Shown: positions 26,083 through 36,503 of the stretch, in pieces
Numbering within the stretch: the stretch's first letter is position 1
Layout: each line of letters starts with the position of its first letter
From: Limonium bicolor
Lineage: Eukaryota; Streptophyta; Magnoliopsida; Caryophyllales; Plumbaginaceae
Assembly: GCA_023374045.1 (NCBI GenBank)
Contig: CM041778.1
Location: 285,301,533 to 285,365,532, forward strand
Length of the DNA stretch: 64,000 nt
Reading direction: 5' to 3'
Translations under genes and position numbers: made by a program
Notes under the pieces: model-generated
Database searches by the model: none
Seen by the model: only the letters and a program-made list of their open reading frames with translations
What the model was told of the DNA's origin: nothing

Positions 26083-26713
26083 TCACTGAACTCTGGATCT
26101 CTCCAGGTCTTGCACATAACACAGATATATCTTGGCCCTTTCTGAGCTCCCGGTACATAGCCATAGCAGATATGAGTGTGGTCGAAGGCTCTCTCGGTCT
26201 CTGGCGGTAAGATACAGTAACCCAGAAGGACTCTTGAGCAGCAATCGATGCTCGCAGAGGATTCTACCCTTGTGCCGCTCCAACCAATTCATTCCGATGA
26301 TTAAGTCGAATCCCAATCCATTGAATTCGATGAAGGAAATGGGAAACGATTCGCCTTTGATTTGGATTGTGGCTGATTGATAATACTTGGTGCACTTTAT
26401 TCGCTCCTTCGATGGGAGAGTAACCATGAAGTTCGGTAGCTCATCCGCATCTAGCTTCAACCTCTTCACAAAGGATGGTGATACGAAAGTGTGAGAGGCG
26501 CCGGAGTCGAATAAACACATTGGCATCAATCCATTTACTGGGAAGGTTCCCGTTAGATGGTGCCGCTTCTGCCGGCTTGTCTTCGGTGAGGATGCTCAGG
26601 TTACCTTTGGTACCGAGTCCACAACCTATTGGATTCACAATTGGATAAGTATTGATGGTGGACACAAGTGGAATTAAATCAACACTGCTCTTTATTGATA
26701 AACCAACCATCAT
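26083..26713 (-). pseudogene. pol: E2 aspartic protease
   Basis: The active-site motif DSGAS followed by HTFVS is at 26494-26508 and beyond; ILGMNWL-like text (LIIGMNWLERH) follows at about 26270-26290. The N-terminal part (GNLSILTEDKPAEAAPS) is in another frame (26441-26713), shifted by one indel near 26545. The domain separates from the AlkB stop by about 120 bp, with an acceptor-like CCAATAG|G at 26626. It would cleave the Gag-Pol polyprotein. Confidence 0.9.
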
Positions 26714-26763
26714 ACAACCGTGTCTCTAATACACGTTACTAAAACATTACATGACACTGGAAT

Positions 26764-27508
26764 TTAATACTTTCTGAAGGTAAGGTTCAGGCGTCCTGGT
26801 TTCATGTGTGTGGCATTGATTATTGCCGGCGGTGCCGTATTCAACTTGATCTTGTTGATCCCGTGATACAGCATCCTAGAGTTTCCACCCATGATTAGGA
26901 CATCTCCTGATCTCAATACCAGTTTCTGTGCGAGGTCCACACGCTTCTGCTCGCTATACAGGAATACGGCGTCATCACCAATGGACCAAGACACTACGGG
27001 CACTCCTTGTTCAAGAGATTCCGCTGTCTCGTCCTTGTCTTGGTGAACCCAAGTCGTCCTTCTTTCTCGTAGAAGTTGACGATACAGAGATCCGCTTCAA
27101 GTGCGGGGATCGGTTCATGTTCGCATTGTTGTGCAAGTTTACTGCTTGTGTGACGAGTGTCTGAAACTCTGGTGGTATTGTCGGTGGCGTCGCTCCATCT
27201 TGTGTTCGTGTCTCCTGGTATGTCTTGGTATAAGGATTCCAGTCCTTTCCCAAGCACATCATCTTCAGCTTCATCTTCGCTCCACCGGGGAATTCGGGTG
27301 TGTAAAATCACCTGACCCGTTCCTAGCTCGTTGCATCGTCGATGATTGAGATTTGCGTCGGGTGTCAGGTATCCCTTAATAAGATCATACCTGGTCGGAT
27401 GACCTGACAGTTGTTGGTGTAGTCGTGGTTGGTGATGTCGATCTCTTCTTGATTCAAGTTTACCGGTATCGGATACAGATACAAGCTTCCTATGGTTATA
27501 AATTTCAT
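26764..27508 (-). pseudogene. AlkB-type 2-oxoglutarate/Fe(II) dioxygenase captured in E2 (ALKBH1-like)
   Basis: About 247 codons between gag and protease, same strand as the element. Recognisable blocks in order: VIRPGM, KGYLTPDAN, CNELGTGQ, then KMKLKMMCLGKDWNPYTK, PPTIPPEFQ, EADLCIVNFYEKEGRLG, the metal-binding HQD (27037-27045), VVSWSIGDDAVFL, LRSGDVLIMGG, YHGI with the second metal His (26863-26865), and GRLNLTFRKY with the 2OG-binding Arg pair (26773-26793), then TAA at 26764. This matches the plant ALKBH1-like family, whose members demethylate DNA or RNA bases. Four single-base frame breaks lie near 27380, 27306, 27117 and 27045. No intron interrupts the homology, so it was probably captured as cDNA. 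An in-frame ATG at 27506-27508 follows an acceptor-like TAG. Catalytic residues are all retained; the copy as read is broken. Confidence 0.88.
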
Positions 27509-27642
27509 CTACGGTGAGTACTAGTTTCAACTACTTATTTCATGCTTAATACACACTTCATTTATTTACTCATGCATTCATCCAAACAGTTACTCTACTA
27601 CTTAGACATGCTATTTCAAGGATTAAAGGTTGAGATTATTAC
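27509..27642 (-). other. Intron-like interval 3 between gag and AlkB
   Basis: Element orientation: CCCAG|GTAATAATC at 27642, AT-rich stop-laden sequence, ending CACCGTAG at 27509 directly before the ATG of the AlkB frame. An alternative acceptor CCATAG lies at 27490. Inferred from sequence signals only. Confidence 0.45.
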
Positions 27643-27973
27643 CTGGGCCGGACTTAGAACCGGACCCATCACGGTCTATGACATGAAGGACAGGCTGCCT
27701 CTGAGGTGCACCCCGGAGGTCCCCGGGATCCCTGTCCCTGTGGTGCCTGCTGGGTCGGTGCATCGCCAGATGCAACCTCCTTGCCTTCCCTCTGTTGTAG
27801 TTTGGAAGTTCCCTTTGGCTTGGTGCTCTCTGGGCATTGTTGGCGTGTGTCCCAGCTTCTGGCAATTGTAGCACTTGATTCTCTCCCATAGCGTCTTGCC
27901 GAGATGGTCTAGGTTGCATTTCTGCACACATAGGTGCGGCCATCGGAGAAGGTTTTGGCACCGGAGCTAGAAC

Positions 27974-28055
27974 CTGAGGTTAGAGGGTTAGCACATGTGT
28001 GCGTGGATATACTAGATACATTACTTATACGAACACAGATTGGATTAGGATTTAC
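27974..28055 (-). other. Intron-like interval 2 in gag
   Basis: Element orientation AAGG|GTAAATCC at 28055, GCTAAC-type branch text, and CCTCTAACCTCAG|G at 27974; 82 bp, AT-rich, interrupting gag between the basic linker and the zinc knuckle. Confidence 0.5.
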
Positions 28056-28352
28056 CCTTAGGTGGGTGTGATCTCAGTGGCTTTGCTGCCACGGTGCAGA
28101 ATAACCAAGCTGAAGAAGCTCAGCTGGTTTGCCCTACTCAGCATGGGCACTGCTCTCACCCTGGGATTTCTTTTGGGATTGTTGAAAGAAATTCCCTTTC
28201 TTTTTTCCAGCTCTTCCCCTGGTTCTGCTCCTCAGGTGTTTTTGTTGTTGGCTTTGCGCTTCAGCGCGGTTCTTCATCCCTTATTGGCAAGTGATTTCAA
28301 CGCGAGAAGCCGCGTGATAACACTCCTGAAATCTCAGGTATTAGCCGGGATT

Positions 28353-28433
28353 CTATTTAAGAAAGGATAAGGAAAGATTCAAGAATTCAAGGAATTTAAG
28401 GAATTGAAATGATACTAGGGTTAACCGATATAC
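28353..28433 (-). other. Intron-like interval 1 in gag
   Basis: Element orientation CTTCAG|GTATATCGG at 28433 and TTTCTTAAATAG|A at 28353; 81 bp with a CTAGT/TTCAATTCC region and a pyrimidine-rich 3' end. Reading through it hits a stop (GGT TAA) within a few codons, while gag-like text (FQECYHAASRVEIT) resumes shortly after the acceptor, still needing a one-base shift. Confidence 0.55.
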
Positions 28434-29270
28434 CTGAAGGGAGGTAAATCTGGTGTAGCCCATACCGTACCGAGGCGATGGCTCAGACCGCCATAGAAGC
28501 GATCGACCAACACCTGGCCGGTGTATCCTAGATCAGGGAGGAGACGGAGGATAGAAGTAAGTGCGGTAGTAGTACTCTCACAGACATCTTGTCTGTCATC
28601 TTCAAGGCATCAAGTAGCCTTTTCTTGGTCTTTATGCTCTGGGTAGTACTTGGAACGGAGGAGTGATGCAAAAGAATCCCAATCGAATGTGGGGTCACTA
28701 ACGTGCTCGTGCTTGACCAGCTCCACCAATCCATCGCAGCATCTTTGAGGTAGTAGCTAACTCTGACTCGAACTCCAGCAGGAGCTTCGAGGGTTTCGAA
28801 AGCCGTCCATCTCGGAGATGTAGGCCTCGAGCTTAGGGTCACTCTCGCCCCTAAAGCAGGGAGGGCGGAGTTCCGCTACAGCTTTTACCCAGTTGGCTTC
28901 TCTGGGTGGCGGGGGAGGGATTGGCCCCGCTTTGAGTTTTTTTTTGTGGTTCTGTTGCATGGCTTGTATAACTTGTGGTAGCATCTGTGCTACCGTGGCA
29001 GCGACGATCTCGACTATCGTCTGTGCCGAGGCCGTCATTGCCCCCTCTCTAGGGCGACCGGACCTCTTTCTGACATCTGAATATTTAACATCCACATTAG
29101 GCTTTGCAAGATATGACTCAAAGGTCTTGGAATTTAAGCAAGTATCGTTCCTAAGAACGTCAAGGGTATCCATTGTTAGCAACGGTAGTTTCCTAGTTAG
29201 GTTTTTTAGTATCCGTCTTAAGACGGTTGAAATCCTAACTCGGTAATCCCCTATGCTCGGTACTATGGAC

Positions 29271-29298
29271 ATCAGAGCGTAACTACGCTCTGATACCA
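29271..29298 (-). promoter_or_regulatory. E2 primer-binding site within a hairpin
   Basis: 29287-29298 is the complement of TGGTATCAGAGC. The arm ATCAGAGCGTA pairs with TACGCTCTGAT (29271-29294), an 11-bp stem. Its inner pairs differ from E1 on both sides. Confidence 0.93.
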
Positions 29299-29769
29299 CT
29301 TTTTGTAACACCCCAACCGCTAATCCTATGCTTATCGTCTATCGTCCTGTTAATCCTACGAGTTCGCAGCGGAAATAATACTACTTACTACGGTGAGTGG
29401 TACAACGCCGCTAACCGCCCATACGGCTATCTAGGCTTACCTACTTACAGTCACGGTCTGATGAACATATTATACCGAGCTACTAAATTACTTACCAAAA
29501 TACCATATACCAAACACTTACATCATTGGATCACCGAGTAGTTAAATGTATTCCATTACATCATTTCTAAGTTCCAAAAGAATGAGTCTCTAAGGCTACT
29601 CATCTATACCAACTCCCATTCTATCAAATCCAAAAAGGTGTACCCCATGGTACACCGCTATTCAAAGTTACAGCCATGTACTACTTAGTACACCCATCAC
29701 AATTCATCATTTACAATCCAAAAAAAGATAAAGAAATAGCTAATCTTCACATCTTCATCCCTCGCAGGT

Positions 29770-29885
29770 ACCTGCGTGTAGTAAAAATGGTGCCCCAAGG
29801 GGCTCAGCAAACGCTGCGTATAAACTCCGCATATACCGCGTGCTAGCTAGGGCACGGCCGACTATTTGACGTCCACTAAACATGA
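29770..29885 (-). promoter_or_regulatory. Conserved LTR hairpin block (E2 right LTR)
   Basis: Copy of 19445-19570, with a perfect CCCC/GGGG pairing here (GAGCCCCTTGGGGCACC). Confidence 0.55.
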
Positions 29886-30851
29886 AGTTCATATTTTCAT
29901 ACATACATGCTTTGCATTCAACATACATGCTATACAATTCATTACACAATCCAAGGCAACAATATAATAGCACCATCTTACTTACCTTCACAAGGTTAGC
30001 CAAATTATGCATCCGGGTTAACGGAATGCTTTACTCTTTTACTCTTTACTTACTTTTTCTTACTTACATTACTTACTTTCATTTACTTTACTTACTCATT
30101 CTTACTTACTACTTATACTCCAAGTTAAGTCGTCGGGACCTCCGGCCCTGGGGACTACGCCGTCCCACCTCCGGGATTTACTTGACTCACCAATCCGGTA
30201 TGCTACCCACTTAAGGGATTTGGCCGCGGACCAGTTTAAGAGTCAGGAATTGGAGCCAACCTCTCGTGACTCCGCATCCTCACGCGTGGCCGAAACTATA
30301 TCGGACTTCTACTCATTCCAATTTAATAACCAATTTGAGTTAGGATGGTTAGCTTGTTAGGAATAAGTTAGAAGTCCAAACACATCTCATTCAGTCACAA
30401 TACAATACACTACATACACACATTCATATTCATCCAAACATTTCATGAATTATACAAACTAAAATTTAAGAGAATATTCACAACATACAACACTACATAT
30501 TCACAAGTATGCATATTAACTCCAATTAGTGCATTTATCTTATTTGGTGATCAATTAGCACACAACACACAAATCAGAGTAACCAAGATAGCATACGGGG
30601 CATGAGGAATCCATACCGTTCACCGTCGTACGTGTTTCCAAATGTCCTTCCGGTGTCACCACTCAAACCCTATGATATGCATACAATTGAATGATTAATC
30701 TAACTATTATTAATCTTAACTCAAAAACTTCTGTGTTTACTAATCCATATTCACTAAGCCTTTACATTCCTTACACTTATATTTCATTTTACTTACTTTC
30801 CATTACTTGTCCATGGCTTACATACACATATATATACATGTATAGGTGGGT

Positions 30852-30855
<4 letters not shown>

Positions 30856-30888
<33 letters not shown>
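30856..30888. repeat. (AT)n microsatellite
   Basis: 33 bp of alternating A/T in the right E2 LTR; the same position in the left LTR has 13 bp. Confidence 0.95.
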
Positions 30889-30891
<3 letters not shown>

Positions 30892-30927
30892 TAGTTATAA
30901 GCTTACTTTTTTTTTTGTAAGTATAGG

Positions 30928-31350
30928 GCCGTCCGACCCACCGTCCGACCCAAGCCCTGGGTCGGACCATTCCAGTAGAGTTCGTCCTCTGAAATTTACC
31001 CTGTCCGACCCAGCACTATTCCGTCCGACCCATACTCTCTGGGTCGGACCATTCCAGAAGGTTTTGGTCCTGTCGTCCAAGCTCCGTCCGACCCACGTCC
31101 GACTCACCGTCTGGGTCGGAGGAAGTCAGAAACTTCGACACTGTAAAAATTTGCATGTCCGACCCATGTCCGACTCACGGTCCTGGGTCGGACCATTCCA
31201 GAAGGTTCATGGTTCGTTGTTTAAGCCATGTCCGACCCACGTCCGACTCACGGCTCTGGGTTGGACCATTCCAGAAAGATGGTTTTCGTTTCTCAAGCCC
31301 GTGCGACCCACGTCCGACTCACCGTCTGGGTCGGACGAAGTCAGAACCTT
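30928..31350 (-). repeat. Mid-LTR minisatellite, GTCCGACCCA type (E2 right LTR)
   Basis: Counterpart of 20588-20975, with additional CCGTCTGGGTCGGA-type arms that are partly missing from the left copy. Confidence 0.85.
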
Positions 31351-33219
31351 GCTACAAATTTTATTTTTCTTTCCCAATTTCACCCATTGTTTCCCCAATC
31401 TTCCTACATACATCCTAACATTTTTAGCACTAATTAGACACTCTAAATCATGTTAATTCACTCTTAATTTTATCTCACCAATTCTATACTACTTTTACAC
31501 CCAATTTTCTAAGTTCCAATTCAACACTTACATTGTTTTCTTCCTTAATGTCTTTTGCTACAGATTTTGATACTAACACTCCCCTTCTAAACTCCCTCCC
31601 TATTGACATTTCTAGCACCTCTAATGTATTTAGATTGCATTATCAATCTCTCTCAACTTACCCTCTACCTATCTTAATGAAAATCTGTTACAACCCACAT
31701 TATTCACCTAGTTTAAATTCACTAAGTGTTCTAATTCTATATAAATTTTGACATAGTCTCCCCTATTTTTACACTCTCACCACATTGTTTTCTCGTTTAA
31801 ATGATCTAAACCACCTGTTTATAGCCAACACATATGTACCCAATTCTCATACACAAATACCACACTAAAACAACATAAAAATTCCTGCACTCCACAATCC
31901 ATTCCCAATCTGTTTTGATACGTTTTAAAATGTCTTTTAACGGCTTAGAACATTTATATCCTCTTACACATTACACTACCAATACACTATCATTTACAAT
32001 ACCAATTTTAACTTCTAAAAATCTGTTACATACTCATTTACAAAGCTACACAAAGGAGAGTATAATTACCTTGTTCTCTTCTACTAGTTTCTCTTTCTTT
32101 CTCTTCTTGCTTCTTCCTTCCTCTCTTTCTCCACCGGTTCAACAACCACAAAATTCTCTACTCTACAACCCATATACATGTACATTCAATACACTAAAAC
32201 TAGCCCCAACTATTATTGAGTTTTATATAGGTTTTAGGGTTTAGAATTTATTTACCTTCCAAGGGTGTAGGAGCTGTTTGGGTTAGCTCAAGAACAATAT
32301 TTCCTCTCCTCCAACAAAGCCAAAATCGGCTAGAACACAAGGGACCAAACAAGGGTTTAGTCAAATTTTCGTTTTGCCCACAAAGGCTAGAAAAGGTGGA
32401 GTTTCAAGAAGATTTTTACCTCAAAAGAACAAGGAGAAGGAGGGCCTTCTAATGGTGGTGTTGAAGCTCCAAATGGGACATACCCATAAAACAAAAATGT
32501 TGGTTTTCAATTTTTGAAAAGATAGGAATGTAGCTCTTTGGTGAGAGGATTCCAATGGTGTAGTTTTAATAATCTTTGGAAGAGATTTGAGGGGGTTACA
32601 AGAGAGAGAGAGAAGGAGAGTTGTGTGGGTTTGTCTAATTCCCCATGGAAATCGCATGGAAGCAGGAGGAAGAAGAAGAGAGTGAGTGAGGGGGATGCTC
32701 CACGTGAGGGAAGGGAGAATAGGGAGGAGAGAGAGTCTAAAAGGTGAGTGTGGGGTTGTTTATGCTTTTAATTATTTTGTTGTTTTGTGTATAAGAGAGG
32801 AGTGTGTGGGGGAGTGTGAGAGGGTCCAAATCGGACACACCAGTACACACACATTCAACTTTCACTTTTATTCTAAAAGTGGACACATAAGTTTTGGTTA
32901 TTTATATTTCTACCCCAAACTTCCCGTTTTGACATTTTTACTAATTTCTCGTTTTATTGATTTTATGGTTCTAAAGCTTCACTAATATTATTAATGATTA
33001 TTTAGTTGACCAAAATTGTTACGAGTCTATTTGACCCACTTAAAGACACGTTTTCCCGGTTACCTCGAAAAACGCGCTTTAAGGTTCGTTAGTGGTTTTA
33101 ATCCATTTTAAGGATCCATTTTCTTCGGGATTTGTTCCCTTACGATTTTTATACTTAATTAAGCTTCTAAATTATTTATTAGCCTAATTGATCACTACTT
33201 TTAATTACGGGGTATTTCA

Positions 33220-33224
33220 GCTTA
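33220..33224. repeat. Target-site duplication of E2, right copy (GCTTA)
   Basis: Matches 18973-18977. Confidence 0.95.
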
Positions 33225-34549
33225 CATGAGGTAATGGATTATATAACCTAGGAAAAAGAATTTAAACTAGCTTATGAACTTGTGATTAAGGAGCCAATGG
33301 AAATAAGTTAGTAAGATAAGTATAAGGTGAATTAAGACAACACTTATATTGCTATGGGAGCATTGTTGGTGTATTTGCAGTTGAAAGCTTTTATATGTGG
33401 GAAATTCAGTGTTTAAGTTTAAGTCATTTAAGGGCCTAAGATCCATGTCATTTAAGAGCCTTAGTGCTATGCAATTTAAGATTATTGCATTATATTGAGT
33501 TTGTTGTGAATGAGTTGGTTTGGGTGATAAAATATGATGAGAAAGAACTTTGTGTGTGTGAGATGGTTGAATGAGGAAAACAATGCATTTGGGCATGATA
33601 TAATATAGAGAAGCTATGGCGATATTTAGTAGAAAGCAAAGTGTTTAAGTGGTGGAGGTGTTAATATGCCCTAGGATTCACTAGGGATCATTATGAGGAA
33701 TTTGAGTGGAAATGAGTTAACTAAGTAGTTCTTGAGGTTTAGTATGGCCTAGAGATGTCTAGGAGCAATTAGAGGATTGGTGGGTGTATTAAACACACCA
33801 AAATCTTGTATGAGGAATGTTAAGACTTGAGGAAATAAAGTATAATGTTTTGAGGTGATCTAGGTATGAACTTGAGAATATAAAATGAGAATTTTGGGAA
33901 GCTTGTAAGTGAAGAGAATACTAGTGGTGGAACAATAAGGTTTTAGTTTAGATGGTAATGAGTGGACTTAGGTGAGGGAAGTGAAAATTGAAGGAGAATG
34001 TTGTCGAATGTCGAGGAAATTTTATGAATGTATAAGAGTGTAAGATCATGAGAATGGTGAGTAAATTGAGTAAAAGAGATGTAGATGTCTAAGGAGGGTG
34101 TAGGAAGGTCAAGGCAAAGAAGAACAAGTTTAAGGTGCTAAGAGGATGGAAGAAGAAGAAATGTTAGGTATGTCCAAGAGTTTAGGAATGATGAGTAACA
34201 AATGGAAAAGAGAGGAATTTGTGCATGGATATGTAAGATGACTTGAGGAAGTTTGGTAAATGAACTGAAGATGGAAAATAATGTTTATGAAGTGCTCAAA
34301 CTATTAAGGAGGGAAAACTTGGGTTGGTTGAAGTTTTGGTAAGGTTACAAGTTGGAAATGTAAGGAATTATATGATAAGTGTTAGGAGTGTTTGTAAGAA
34401 TTTAGTAAATGTTTAAGAAGATCTTTGGAAATTGTTTTGGAGAGTTTGGTGGGAGTTCTAAGGTGAGTTTAAGTGCCTAAATGGTATTAGGACACATGGG
34501 GGAACTTGTGGAGAAGTTTGGAGTCAAATGGAAATTTAAGAACAAAGGT

Positions 34550-34870
34550 CTGGAGTAGAACCGACCTTGGGGACCGGACCTGCAAGGTTGGTCAAGCCCA
34601 GTTTACACTATGGAAAGAGTTTTGGAATGGACCGACCTTGGGGACCGGACTTGCAAGGTCGGTCGGGCTGAATTTTAGGTACGGATTGAGTCTCTGGAAT
34701 GGACCGACCTTGGGACCGGACTTACAAGGTCGGTCATGTCTAAAATTTTGTAGGGTATTGGTCTCTGGAACCGACCGAACTTGGGACCGACTTTGCAAGG
34801 TCGGTCGGGGTGAAATTTTCAAACGGTAATAAGTTCTGGAATGGACCCGACCTTGGGTAAGGTTGGTCGA
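34550..34870 (+). repeat. Mid-LTR minisatellite, GACCGACCTTG type (solo LTR)
   Basis: Four to five units of about 72-76 bp with GACCGACCTTG and CAAGGTCGGTC arms and a TCTGGAATG linker. Confidence 0.85.
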
Positions 34871-36094
34871 CCTTAAGTTGTCAAAAAAAAAGAAAACCCT
34901 AAGGAAGTGTGGTATTAATGGTACCCCAATAAGAGGGCATTGATGAGTAGAGGTATAAAGACCTAGGGATTAAGTTAAGTATAAACTTAAATGTTAAGGT
35001 TAAGTTGTAAGAATAAGTTGTAAAACTTAAGAGGTGTTAGGTGGGGAATCATTATGGGTTAAGTGAGTTAATTAAGTTGAATTAAGTTAGGTGATTAATA
35101 ACCTAAAACTGAATCAATGTTTTAGGACTTGAGAGTTTGGACTCCGGAGGAGAGTAAGCAACCAAACGACCAACGGTGAACGGTACAGTTCTTCTTGTGA
35201 CCTGCTTGCTAACGAGGTGTCCCTCGGCTTGTGTGCTATTTGTTTATGTGTGCCGACTAAACAAGATAAAGCATGCAACCGGAACACTATGTTTATTGTA
35301 TTGTTGTGTGATGTTTGGAAACTAACACAACTTACCGTGAGGACTTACTAACCAACGTTTAGTAAGGAATTGAGTGAGACTAAGGAACGCTCCCTAATAT
35401 TAGTTTGTTAAAACCGAAAGAGGTTAACCAACAAACATTGTCTTGAGACTTCTACTAACTGGAACTTAGGGGGGAGTGAGGAACCCGGGACTGACTCCGG
35501 TCATGCATGCTAAGGAAAAAGGGGGTCAGTATCTAAAGCAGATCCGACTTCCGTTTAAGGACTTGTCTTCGGACTTGTTGCCTAGGGTCGGTTGCCGGCT
35601 CAGCTACATTGGACATACAGTCCAAGGTAGGAGGCATTAAGATGGTGCGGTAGGATCATCTAAATCCTAAATTCTAAGATAAGTTGTTTATTCAACCAGT
35701 GGAGTTAATCGCTCATTGGCTAGGGTCGCTTTTGACCCGATAAAAATAAACATTGAGATAAGATACAATCATTTCTATTTTAAAGAGTGGTTTGTATTCT
35801 AAGGTTAAGATAAGGTTTGAGATAAGTTGCAGCCATTCCTTTTAAAGGATGGTTTGTATTATAAGACTGAGATAAGCTACATCCATTCCTTTTTAAAGGA
35901 TGGTTGTTCTAAGACTAAGATTGAGGTAAGATAAGGATGGACTAAGATTAAGAGGAAACATAAGCTAAGGAGTTAAATAATTAACTCTCTAATTAAGGGA
36001 ATGCATTTAAGTCGTTCATTATGTTTGAACTTTGATTGTACATATTGGATTGTTGTTTACTGCACTTTCTATTATGTTGTGCATCTAATCAACC

Positions 36095-36215
36095 TCCATG
36101 CTATCGACAATTAGTCGTCGTAGCCACGTTAGCTTGGAGGCCATGAGAGGATCGTACCAGCATTCGTGCTGACCCCCTTTGGGGGCTGTTTTTACTACAC
36201 AGGTGAACGTCAGGA
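36095..36215 (+). promoter_or_regulatory. Conserved LTR hairpin block (solo LTR)
   Basis: ATTAGTCGTCGT, then GTGCTGACCCCC facing GGGGGC, TTTTTACTACACAG|GTG with the boundary after 36202. Confidence 0.55.
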
Positions 36216-36498
36216 GGCGGCCATCGCGAGAGTAAGAAGGGGTACAAGCGTTACGGGTTAAGTGTGGCCTACAGTTGTGCATGTACACTCGTATGGCAAT
36301 TTGAGTTAGTAAGATGTATAGGATGTGAGGGGATTGTAAGAAGAATATGTATTTGGTTAAGATTGTACGTACTAATGTTCGGTATATTCTGTCAATCAGA
36401 CCGTGGCAAGGTCCTGGAGTGTGTTGAATTCCGCTGTGACATTTGTATTTATGTTGTTAAGTTGCGAAACCACATTTGGATTGAGATGGGGTGTTACA

Positions 36499-36503
36499 TA
36501 GGG
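36499..36503. repeat. Target-site duplication of the solo LTR, right copy (TAGGG)
   Basis: Matches 17601-17605. Confidence 0.93.

Larger units (their letters stand above)
27643..29173 (-). pseudogene. gag: E2 gag (capsid and CCHC nucleocapsid), interrupted
   Basis: The leader after the PBS runs into a frame with MDTLDV at 29173 and MTASAQ at 29038. Then come a glutamine-rich segment, PIPPPPPREANW, LRPPCFRGESDPKLEAYI (capsid start) and, after a shift near 28790, APAGVRVRVSYYLKDAAMDWW. The retroviral zinc knuckle CYNCQKLGH is at 27841-27876; its fourth Cys is displaced by one base. Basic KKK/RGR stretches lie between 28160 and 28300. Two GT-AG intervals (28353-28433, 27974-28055) divide the region and a third separates it from AlkB. 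Gag would form the particle. Which Met starts translation is uncertain. Confidence 0.85.
18978..33219 (-). mobile_element. E2: Tekay/Del-type chromovirus with captured AlkB domain
   Basis: LTRs 18978-22839 and 29304-33219 with TGAAATACC...GGTGTTACA ends, PBS for tRNA-Met, PPT, and TSD GCTTA. Order in element orientation: leader, gag (with intron-like intervals), AlkB-like dioxygenase, protease, RT, RNase H, integrase, chromodomain, short 3' UTR. The pol order RT-RH-IN and the terminal chromodomain place it among Ty3/gypsy chromoviruses. Every coding region has one or more frameshifts, so this copy is not autonomous now. It lies inside the solo LTR. Confidence 0.95.
29304..33219 (-). repeat. 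E2 5' LTR (right copy)
   Basis: 3916 bp direct repeat of 18978-22839 with the same termini, next to the PBS at left and the TSD at right. Differs by scattered single-base indels, a longer AT run (30856-30888) and small minisatellite differences. Confidence 0.95.
33225..36498 (+). mobile_element. Solo LTR, 3' part
   Basis: Continues 17606-18977 after E2 and ends GGGGTGTTACA at 36498. It is followed by TSD TAGGG rather than a PBS, and its start at 17606 is preceded by TSD rather than a PPT, so this is a solo LTR made by LTR-LTR recombination. Contains its own minisatellite (34550-34870) and the hairpin block (36095-36215). No gene seen. Confidence 0.93.

Noticed and set aside
26764..27508. AlkB as part of an integrated plant RNA virus
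   Set aside because: No viral helicase, methyltransferase or polymerase nearby; blocks resemble plant ALKBH1-like proteins, and gag and protease flank it in the same orientation.
28893..29246. 117-codon plus-strand frame
   Set aside because: Antisense shadow of E2 gag.
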